A stretch of 9,639 bases of DNA, taken from NCBI GenBank assembly GCA_003516705.1, contig DPCJ01000003.1, positions 1 through 9,639 on the forward strand. Direction: 5' to 3'. The position numbers were made by a program, and so were the translations under genes. The notes beneath the pieces were generated by a model that saw only the letters and a list, made by a program, of their open reading frames with translations, had not been told where the DNA came from and searched no databases. This DNA is from Prolixibacteraceae bacterium (lineage in GTDB: Bacteria > Bacteroidota > Bacteroidia > Bacteroidales > Prolixibacteraceae). Positions 3,349-9,639 of this stretch are shown piece after piece (the stretch's first letter is position 1; every line of letters starts with the position of its first letter).

Positions 3349-6051
3349 TTACTTAATGTTTGCCTGTGCAGCAGCCACACGTGCAATCGGCACGCGGTAT
3401 GGCGAACAACTAACGTAGTCCATGCCAACACTGTCGCAGAACATTACCGATGATGGCTCGCCGCCATGTTCGCCGCAAATACCCACTTTCAATCCGGGTT
3501 TTACGCTGCGGCCTTTTTCAACACCGATTCTAACAACCTGACCAACACCTTCCTGATCCAGAATCTGGAACGGGTCGTTTTTCAGGATGCCTTTTTCAAT
3601 GTAAACCGGCAGGAATTTGCCAGCATCGTCGCGCGAGTAACCAAAAGTCATCTGGGTAAGGTCGTTGGTTCCGAACGAGAAGAATTCAGCTTCTTTTGCA
3701 ATCAAATCAGCTGTCATTGCTGCGCGTGGAATTTCAATCATTGTTCCCACGAGATAGTCGCATTTCGCTCCTTTTTCAGCAAAAACTTTGGCTGCAGTTG
3801 CATGAATAATTTCGGCCTGCATTTTATATTCTTTTACAGTACCAATTAGCGGAACCATAATTTCAGGACGAGCGTCAACTCCTTTTTTTACTAAGTTAAC
3901 AGCTGCTTCAATAATAGCGCGGGCCTGCATTTCGGTAATTTCAGGATAAGTGATTCCCAAACGACAACCACGGTGGCCCAACATCGGGTTAAATTCGTGT
4001 AAGTCTTCAACCAGTGCTTTTACTTTTTCAACCGAAATTCCCATTTCGTCGGCCATAATTTTCTGGTTGGCTTCTTCGTGAGGAACAAACTCGTGTAACG
4101 GCGGATCGAGCAAACGGATGGTAACACCATAACCTGCCATTGCTTCCAGAATTCCTTCGAAATCTTCACGCTGGAATGGCAGTAATTTATCCAAAGCTTT
4201 GCGACGTTCAGTTTCTTCAGTAGCAAGAATCATTTCGCGCATGGCTTTAATTCTTTCGCCTTCGAAAAACATGTGCTCAGTGCGGCAAAGACCAATTCCC
4301 TGAGCGCCAAATTCACGTGCAATACGCGCATCAGCAGGTGAATCAGCATTTGTACGAACTTTCATGCGGGTAAATTTGTCGGCCCATTGCATCACTTTTC
4401 CAAAGTCGCCACTCATATCAGGGTCCATTGTGGCCACTTTTCCTTCGTAAACTTCACCTGTCGATCCGTTTAACGAAATCCAGTCGCCTTCGTGGAATTG
4501 TTTGTCACCAATCGTCATCACGCGGGTTTTGTAATTAATTTTTACAGCGCCTGCGCCCGAAACACAACATTTTCCCATGCCACGTGCAACAACGGCAGCG
4601 TGCGATGTCATACCACCGCGGGCAGTTAAAATACCTTTGGCAATGTGCATCCCTTCAAGGTCTTCGGGCGAAGTTTCAACCCTTACCAAAACCGACTGCG
4701 GATATTTTGCAGCTTCGTCGGCGAAAAACACAACCTGACCTGTTGCTGCGCCTGGAGAAGCTGGCAACCCTTTTGCCAAAACTGTGGCAGCTTTTATTGC
4801 CGAAGTTTCGAAAACCGGGTGAAGTAATTCGTCGAGTTTGCCTGCATCGATACGTTTTAATGCTGTTTTAGCATCAATACGTCCTTCTTCGAGCATATCA
4901 ACAGCAATTTTCACCATGGCAGCGCCTGTACGTTTTCCGTTACGGGTTTGCAACAACCACAATTTACCTTCCTGAATGGTAAATTCCATGTCCTGCATAT
5001 CGCTGTAATGGTCTTCAAGTCTTTGCTGAGTTTCATTCAACTGACGGTACATTTCAGGCATTGCCTCTTCCAGTGAAGGATATTTTGAAGCTCTTTCTGC
5101 TTCACTAATTCCCTGGAGTGCAGCCCATCTTTTTGAGCCTTCGATTGTAATTTCCTGTGGTGTACGAATACCGGCAACCACATCTTCACCTTGCGCATTG
5201 ATTAAGTATTCACCGTTGAAAATGTCTTCACCAGTTGATGCATCGCGCGAGAAACAAACTCCGGTTCCTGAGTTATTGCCCATGTTTCCGAAAACCATGG
5301 CCTGAACGTTCACTGCAGTTCCCCATTCGTCAGGAATTTGTTCCATACGACGGTAGAAAATTGCACGGTCGTTGTTCCAGCTGTTAAATACAGCTGCAAC
5401 AGCGCCCCAAAGTTGTTCCCACGGGTTGGTTGGGAAATCTTTGCCGGTTACTTTTTTAACAGCGGCTTTAAAACGAACAACAAGTTCTTTTAAATCGTCG
5501 GCTGTAAAATCTGTATCTAAATGAATTCCTTTTTCTTCTTTCAGTTCTTCAATAATTTCTTCGAACGGGTCAATTTCTTCCTTGCTGGCAGGTTTCATTT
5601 CCATCACAACGTCGCCGTACATTTGCACGAAACGGCGGTATGAATCCCATGCAAAACGCGGGTTCCCTGATTTTTTCGAAATTGCTTCAACAGCAACATC
5701 ATTCATTCCAAGGTTCAATACTGTGTCCATCATACCGGGCATCGAAGCACGGGCGCCTGAACGAACTGAAACCAGGCACGGATTTACTTCGTCGCCGAAT
5801 TTTGTATCTGTCAGTTTTTCAACAAGAGCAACTGCCGCTTCAACTTCGGGTTTAATTAAATCGAAGGTCTTTTGTTGTCCTTCGGCATTGTACATCGCAC
5901 AAACTTCTGTGGTAATGGTAAATCCCGGAGGAACCGGAACACCAATCAGGTTCATTTCTGCAAGGTTTGCACCTTTACCTCCGAGGAGGTTTTTCATGTC
6001 AGCTTTACCTTCAGCCTTTCCGGCGCCAAAGGTATATACATGTTTTGCCAT
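3349..6051 (-). CDS. ppdK: Pyruvate, phosphate dikinase
   Basis: This complete 900-residue cytosolic enzyme is within the family's usual length. It catalyses ATP + pyruvate + Pi to AMP + PEP + PPi, reversibly, linking glycolysis and gluconeogenesis. The N-terminal ATP-grasp region begins VYTFGAGKAEG and includes LLGGKGANLAEM (22-33) and SVRSGARASMPGMMDT (95-110). The central swivelling phosphohistidine domain has TARGGMTSHAAVVARGMG with catalytic H484. The adjacent T482 is the position that the regulatory kinase phosphorylates in plant and some bacterial enzymes. The C-terminal PEP/pyruvate barrel has GLCRTEHMFF (587-596), LGHRGCRLG (691-699), GTMIEIPRA (769-777), FGTNDLTQMTFGYSRDD (793-809) and the acid-base Cys C859 in GICGEHGGEPSS. 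No key residue is missing. It is transcribed away from clpB and ends at the copy B terminator. No PDRP-type regulator gene is in the window. Confidence 0.98.
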   Translation of the reverse strand: MAKHVYTFGAGKAEGKADMKNLLGGKGANLAEMNLIGVPVPPGFTITTEVCAMYNAEGQQKTFDLIKPEVEAAVALVEKLTDTKFGDEVNPCLVSVRSGARASMPGMMDTVLNLGMNDVAVEAISKKSGNPRFAWDSYRRFVQMYGDVVMEMKPASKEEIDPFEEIIEELKEEKGIHLDTDFTADDLKELVVRFKAAVKKVTGKDFPTNPWEQLWGAVAAVFNSWNNDRAIFYRRMEQIPDEWGTAVNVQAMVFGNMGNNSGTGVCFSRDASTGEDIFNGEYLINAQGEDVVAGIRTPQEITIEGSKRWAALQGISEAERASKYPSLEEAMPEMYRQLNETQQRLEDHYSDMQDMEFTIQEGKLWLLQTRNGKRTGAAMVKIAVDMLEEGRIDAKTALKRIDAGKLDELLHPVFETSAIKAATVLAKGLPASPGAATGQVVFFADEAAKYPQSVLVRVETSPEDLEGMHIAKGILTARGGMTSHAAVVARGMGKCCVSGAGAVKINYKTRVMTIGDKQFHEGDWISLNGSTGEVYEGKVATMDPDMSGDFGKVMQWADKFTRMKVRTNADSPADARIAREFGAQGIGLCRTEHMFFEGERIKAMREMILATEETERRKALDKLLPFQREDFEGILEAMAGYGVTIRLLDPPLHEFVPHEEANQKIMADEMGISVEKVKALVEDLHEFNPMLGHRGCRLGITYPEITEMQARAIIEAAVNLVKKGVDARPEIMVPLIGTVKEYKMQAEIIHATAAKVFAEKGAKCDYLVGTMIEIPRAAMTADLIAKEAEFFSFGTNDLTQMTFGYSRDDAGKFLPVYIEKGILKNDPFQILDQEGVGQVVRIGVEKGRSVKPGLKVGICGEHGGEPSSVMFCDSVGMDYVSCSPYRVPIARVAAAQANIK

Positions 6052-6520
6052 AAAAATTTAATTTTTAGTTATATGAATGAATGTAAATAATTCAATTTTT
6101 CAGGGCCGCTAAATTAACTCTATTTTTCAAATATTGAAACGAACATGTTTACAGAATAACACAATTACTAATGAACAAACTACATGTGAGTTACATCGGG
6201 TGAGAAAGTGAATAAAAGCAACTCAGTATAACCGCCAATTAATCAGTGATTTCTATATTTTGTACAGATGAAATAAGTCATGTTTTAACATTTGTCAATT
6301 CTGATTAAAAAAATTGTAATAAAAAATAAATCAAAGTATTAACAGATTTAGCCACAGCTTAATAAGATGCTTGAATTCACAAGTAAAGTCAACAATCAGT
6401 TGTTCCCCGGAAAATGGCTGAATTTGCTTGAAAAATAGAGTTTTTACTGTTATATCTTATTGAATATGAACTCTTAACTTTCTTTAACTTTGGTTCAGAG
6501 CTGTTAACTGTTTAATGCCG

Positions 6521-6528
6521 TATTTTTG
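6521..6528 (+). promoter_or_regulatory. Candidate Bacteroidota -7 element (TAnnTTTG)
   Basis: TATTTTTG matches the TAnnTTTG consensus exactly. No good TTTG is present at the expected spacing of about 20 bp upstream (the nearest TTTG, at 6489-6492, is 28 bp away). The assignment therefore rests on the -7 match and on the terminator 50 bp downstream. Confidence 0.4.
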
Positions 6529-6534
6529 TAGCGT

Positions 6535-6612
6535 AAGTTTTAAAGAATAGAGTTTTTTCATAGAGATTAGTTAGGTTTAAAAACAGGAGTGGTTCCCCGC
6601 TCCTGTTTTTTT
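6535..6612 (+). ncRNA. Candidate short RNA or attenuated clpB leader
   Basis: A transcript starting a few bases after TATTTTTG (6521-6528) would end at the strong terminator at 6579-6612, giving an RNA of roughly 75-80 nt. No frame inside resembles a protein. Because ppdK runs leftward, no upstream plus-strand gene needs this terminator. The alternative is a clpB 5' leader in which the terminator controls read-through. The start point is a guess, and the RNA matches no family I can name. Confidence 0.35.
6579..6612 (+). terminator. Strong rho-independent terminator without an upstream gene
   Basis: AAAAACAGGAG (6579-6589) pairs with CTCCTGTTTTT (6600-6610) in a perfect 11-bp stem with a 10-base loop (TGGTTCCCCG). 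The run of seven T begins at 6606. The A-tract on the other side makes it formally bidirectional, but no minus-strand gene lies to its right within this intergenic region. Confidence 0.85.
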
Positions 6613-6652
6613 ATGGTACACTGCCAACATTTCCTTTTCTGTTGTTTGAATC

Positions 6653-6701
6653 CTGAAAATTTTTCAGCTAATAATTGATCTGGTGCGACAGATTGTCTGT
6701 C
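6653..6701 (+). promoter_or_regulatory. Two short palindromes upstream of clpB, possible operators
   Basis: CTGAAAATTTTTCAG (6653-6667) is a perfect 15-bp palindrome with a single central base. GACAG (6687-6691) and CTGTC (6697-6701) form a second dyad. Both lie between the orphan terminator and the clpB start, where the clpB promoter should be. They do not resemble CIRCE (TTAGCACTC-N9-GAGTGCTAA). A link to heat-shock control is unproven. Confidence 0.3.
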
Positions 6702-6761
6702 AGATAGTTGTGGATTGTTTTTTGACCATCGGTTATGAATTTAATTAGCAATTTTACAACA

Positions 6762-9350
6762 ATGAACTTAAATAATTTCACAATCAAATCACAGGAGGCA
6801 ATACAGTTTGCCTCACAAATTGCCCAGGGTAACAATCAACAGGCAATTGAAACAGGTCACGTGTTCAAAGGACTTTTTCATACCGCTGAAAATGTGGTTG
6901 CTTTTTTATTAAAAAAATTAAGTGTCAACGTTCCTGTATTTCAACAAGCTATCGATAAAATTGTGGAATCGTACCCCAAAGTTACCGGTGGCGAACAATA
7001 CCTCTCTAATAATGCAAATCGTGTTTTGCAGAAGGCAGTGGCACTGGCGCAGGAAATGGGCGACCAGTTTGTCTCTGTTGAGCATATTTTGATTTCGATG
7101 CTTGATGCCGGCGATGCTGTGAGCAGGATGATGAAGGATAGTGGAATCTTGAAAGATGAATTGAAACTGGCTGTTAAAGAATTGCGCAAAGGCTCAAAAG
7201 TTGACAGTCAGAGTGCTGAAGATAAATATGATTCACTGAACCGATATGCCTTGAATCTTAATGAGCGTGCCCGTTCGGGTAAACTCGACCCGGTGATTGG
7301 TCGTGATGAGGAAATTCGTCGGATTTTGCAAATACTTTCGCGTCGCACAAAAAACAATCCCATACTTTTAGGCGAACCGGGAACAGGGAAAACTGCTATT
7401 GCCGAAGGTTTGGCCCATCGGATTGTTCGTGGCGACGTGCCCGAAAACCTCAAATCGAAACAGGTTTTCTCGCTTGATATGGGGGCGCTGATTGCCGGAG
7501 CTAAATATAAAGGTGAGTTTGAAGAACGATTGAAAGCTGTTGTTAACGAAGTAATCAACTCGAATGACGAGGTAATTTTGTTTATCGACGAAATTCATAC
7601 ACTGGTTGGAGCAGGGAAAAGCGAAGGTGCAATGGATGCGGCAAACATCCTGAAACCCGCGCTTGCAAGGGGCGAATTGCGTGCCATTGGTGCAACCACG
7701 CTCGCAGAATATCAGAAATATTTTGAAAAAGACAAAGCGCTCGAACGCCGTTTTCAGGTGGTGCGGGTTGACGAACCAGATACGCTCAGCGCCATTTCAA
7801 TCCTGCGTGGAATTAAGGAACGCTATGAAAATCATCACAAAGTTCGAATCAAAGACGATGCGATTATTGCAGCGGTTGAACTATCGCAACGGTATATTTC
7901 CGACAGGTTTTTGCCTGATAAGGCCATCGATTTGATGGATGAAGCTGCAGCCAAACTCCGGCTTGAAATGGATTCAGTACCTGAAGAACTCGATGAAATT
8001 GAGCGCCGGGTAAAACAGCTCGAAATTGAACGCGAAGCCATTAAGCGCGAAAAAGACGATAAAAAATTGGCCGTTTTGAACGAAGAGATTTCAAATCTGA
8101 AAGAGGAACAATCGCGGATGAGAGCCAAATGGCAATCGGAAAAGGCGGTGATTGATGCAATTCAGAAAAAGAAGCTTGAAATTGAAGATTACAGGCAGGA
8201 AGCCGAAGAAGCTGAACGTCAGGGAAATTACGAACGCGTGGCCGAACTGCGCTATGGCAGGGTGAAAGAGGCTGAACAGGAAATTGAAAATCTGAAAAAA
8301 GAACTTGAAAAACAAAAAGGGAATGGGAGTTTGATTAAAGAAGAAGTGGATGCCGAAGATATTGCTGAAGTGGTTGCCCGATGGACCGGAATTCCTGTTT
8401 CGAAAATGTTGCAAAGCGAACGCGAAAAATTGCTGCACATGGAAGCTGAACTTCATAAAAGAGTGGTGGGGCAGGAAGAAGCAATTACTGCAGTTTCGGA
8501 TGCAGTGCGCCGCAGCCGTGCTGGTTTACAGGACGAAAAACGCCCGATTGGTTCGTTTATTTTTCTGGGTTCAACCGGAGTTGGGAAAACCGAACTCGCC
8601 AAAGCGCTGGCTGAATACTTATTTAATGACGAAAATATGATTACCCGAATCGATATGTCGGAGTACCAGGAGAAATTTTCGGTAACCCGTCTGATTGGAA
8701 GTCCTCCCGGATATGTGGGTTATGATGAAGGCGGACAACTTACCGAAGCAGTGCGCCACAAACCCTATTCGGTTATACTTTTTGATGAAATTGAAAAAGC
8801 ACACCCCGATGTTTTTAATGTGCTTTTACAGGTTTTGGACGATGGCCGTTTGACTGACAACAAAGGGCGCACCGTGAATTTCAAAAACACGATTATTATA
8901 ATGACCTCAAACCTGGGTTCGCAAATCATTCAGGAAAGTTTTGAAAGAATTAACGAGGGCAACCAGGCGTTTATTCTCGAAGAAATCCGCAACCAGTTGC
9001 TCGAAATGTTGCGGCGTACGTTGCGGCCTGAGTTTCTGAACAGGATTGACGAGACCATCATTTTCACCCCGTTGTCGAACGATAACATAAGACAGATTGT
9101 TCGTATGCAGTTTGAACAGGTAATCAAACGTCTCTCAACCACCGACCTGAAAATCGAAATTACCGAAGCTGCCATCAACTGGCTGACAACGGTTGGTTAC
9201 GAACCTCATTTTGGTGCCCGTCCGGTAAAACGAATCCTTCAGAAATATGTACTGAACGAATTGTCGAAACGGATTTTGAGCGGGGACGTGGATAAACAGC
9301 ACCCGATTATGATTGATGAAAAAGATGGTGAATTGATATTCAGTAACTAA
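6762..9350 (+). CDS. clpB: ATP-dependent disaggregase ClpB
   Basis: This complete Hsp100 chaperone has 862 residues from the ATG at 6762. An in-frame ATG at 6735 would add nine residues (MNLISNFTT), but family members start at the MNLNNFTIKSQEA-type sequence, so I prefer 6762. In the 862 numbering: Clp N domain 1 to about 145; first AAA+ module with Walker A GEPGTGKT (204-211), pore loop KYKG (248-251), Walker B ILFIDEIH (272-279) and arginine fingers RR (329-330). The long coiled-coil middle domain spans about 400-520, diagnostic of ClpB over ClpA/ClpC. The second AAA+ module has WTGIPV (541-546), Walker A GSTGVGKT (603-610), pore loop GYVGYDEGG (650-658), Walker B VILFDEIEKAH (671-681) and sensor 2 GARPVKR (818-824). 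It acts as a cytosolic hexamer, threading aggregated proteins together with DnaK. No key residue is missing. It stands alone rather than in a chaperone operon. Confidence 0.98.
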   Translation: MNLNNFTIKSQEAIQFASQIAQGNNQQAIETGHVFKGLFHTAENVVAFLLKKLSVNVPVFQQAIDKIVESYPKVTGGEQYLSNNANRVLQKAVALAQEMGDQFVSVEHILISMLDAGDAVSRMMKDSGILKDELKLAVKELRKGSKVDSQSAEDKYDSLNRYALNLNERARSGKLDPVIGRDEEIRRILQILSRRTKNNPILLGEPGTGKTAIAEGLAHRIVRGDVPENLKSKQVFSLDMGALIAGAKYKGEFEERLKAVVNEVINSNDEVILFIDEIHTLVGAGKSEGAMDAANILKPALARGELRAIGATTLAEYQKYFEKDKALERRFQVVRVDEPDTLSAISILRGIKERYENHHKVRIKDDAIIAAVELSQRYISDRFLPDKAIDLMDEAAAKLRLEMDSVPEELDEIERRVKQLEIEREAIKREKDDKKLAVLNEEISNLKEEQSRMRAKWQSEKAVIDAIQKKKLEIEDYRQEAEEAERQGNYERVAELRYGRVKEAEQEIENLKKELEKQKGNGSLIKEEVDAEDIAEVVARWTGIPVSKMLQSEREKLLHMEAELHKRVVGQEEAITAVSDAVRRSRAGLQDEKRPIGSFIFLGSTGVGKTELAKALAEYLFNDENMITRIDMSEYQEKFSVTRLIGSPPGYVGYDEGGQLTEAVRHKPYSVILFDEIEKAHPDVFNVLLQVLDDGRLTDNKGRTVNFKNTIIIMTSNLGSQIIQESFERINEGNQAFILEEIRNQLLEMLRRTLRPEFLNRIDETIIFTPLSNDNIRQIVRMQFEQVIKRLSTTDLKIEITEAAINWLTTVGYEPHFGARPVKRILQKYVLNELSKRILSGDVDKQHPIMIDEKDGELIFSN

Positions 9351-9376
9351 ATGTATTTTGCACAAAATTAGAAATC

Positions 9377-9439
9377 GGCCAGGCAGTGTTTACGATGTAG
9401 TTAAAATACAGCGATAAATGAGCCTGGCCATTTTCATTT
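9377..9439. terminator. Hairpin terminator between clpB and the convergent gene
   Basis: The arms GGCCAGGC (9377-9384) and GCCTGGCC (9422-9429) form a perfect 8-bp stem. The plus-strand tail ATTTTCATTTT suits the end of clpB, 26 bp past its stop. The loop of 37 bases is unusually long for a terminator. On the minus strand the tail is less T-rich. Confidence 0.65.
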
Positions 9440-9476
9440 TCGTAGTTAATCGCTAAAATACTATTGAGGTGTTTAA

Positions 9477-9639
9477 TCACAGGCTTTTCAAATACTCAAG
9501 CACTTCTTTCATATCCGAAATCACTTCTTGCAGTAATTCTGGTATTTCGGAAGTGACTTTTACTTCGGCTAACGTTTGTATTTCTTTTAACATTTTGCCT
9601 GTGTTGTGCATCCCGAAAATCAGTACCGATGATTTTGCT
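9477..9639 (-). CDS. C-terminus of an unrecognised protein (5' end outside window)
   Basis: The minus-strand frame is open from the window edge to a TGA at 9477-9479 and gives 53 residues. They begin AKSSVLIFGMHNTGKMLKEI and end MKEVLEYLKSL. The segment is mostly helical and acidic with regular leucine/isoleucine spacing, consistent with a C-terminal helix or short coiled coil. I do not recognise a family. HNTGK superficially recalls a P-loop but lacks the GxxxxGK[S/T] pattern. Either the gene continues beyond 9639, or a 44-residue protein starts at the internal ATG. It converges on clpB and shares the hairpin at 9377-9429. Confidence 0.6.
   Translation of the reverse strand, partial: AKSSVLIFGMHNTGKMLKEIQTLAEVKVTSEIPELLQEVISDMKEVLEYLKSL

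Larger units (their letters stand above)
6052..6761. other. Long divergent intergenic region between ppdK and clpB
   Basis: This AT-rich stretch of about 700 bp separates two divergent genes and has no credible coding frame. It holds an exact inverted 15-mer, TTGAAAAATAGAGTT (minus strand at 6116-6130, plus strand at 6428-6442), with a near copy at 6544-6556. It also holds three TTAACT hexamers at helical spacing (6474, 6484, 6504), a promoter-like TATTTTTG (6521-6528), an orphan terminator (6579-6612) and two short palindromes before clpB (6653-6667, 6687-6701). I see nothing recognisable between about 6150 and 6420. Confidence 0.7.

Noticed and set aside
3466..6090. Several open frames on the plus strand opposite ppdK
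   Set aside because: They are shadows of a highly conserved 900-codon gene; none resembles a protein or has initiation signals.
6344..6354. DnaA-box-like TTAGCCACA, hinting at a replication origin
   Set aside because: There is one site with a mismatch, no cluster, and no dnaA/dnaN neighbours.
6735..6761. Nine-residue N-terminal extension of ClpB from the ATG at 6735
   Set aside because: The family's conserved N-domain begins at the second ATG (6762); the extension lacks any known feature.
7208..8804. Open frames antisense to clpB
   Set aside because: Their composition follows the clpB codons on the other strand, and no recognisable domains appear.

Overview
The window looks like a chromosome segment of a Bacteroidota bacterium, probably Bacteroidales/Marinilabiliales-like. 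This rests on gene style: a NarL-type two-component pair, RHS core wording, a REP-associated transposase, few Shine-Dalgarno sites, and a ClpB beginning MNLNNFTIKSQEA. The placement is inferred from familiarity with such proteins, not from a search.

Layout. Positions 1-1151 (+) hold the 3' end of a HisKA_3-type sensor kinase overlapping a LuxR/NarL-family response regulator. Positions 1152-3348 are an accessory island between the regulator (+) and ppdK (-), which converge on it. The island is bounded by two direct copies of a roughly 180-220 bp non-coding unit (1321-1542 and 3166-3342). Each unit carries an array of 13-bp palindromes and a rho-independent terminator. Between the copies, all read on the minus strand, lie a RAYT transposase (2500-3051) bracketed by matching 9-10 bp-stem palindromes, a small three-helix membrane protein (2029-2424), and a truncated, frameshifted RHS tail (1540-1858). 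Positions 3349-6051 (-) encode complete pyruvate, phosphate dikinase. Positions 6052-6761 are a long divergent intergenic region with a terminator that no annotated gene accounts for, which suggests a short RNA or an attenuated leader. Positions 6762-9350 (+) encode complete ClpB. The window closes with a bidirectional-type hairpin and the C-terminus of an unrecognised minus-strand gene.

How the parts relate. The kinase and regulator are one signalling unit. PpdK (PEP/pyruvate interconversion) and ClpB (disaggregase) are housekeeping genes transcribed away from each other. The island looks like accessory DNA, with RHS debris, a possible orphan immunity-like membrane protein and a RAYT/REP-type element, placed at a convergent, terminator-rich site where it harms neither neighbour. 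The most unusual signals are the duplicated palindrome-plus-terminator unit flanking the cargo, its 22-23 bp phased palindrome array, and the orphan promoter/terminator pair upstream of clpB.
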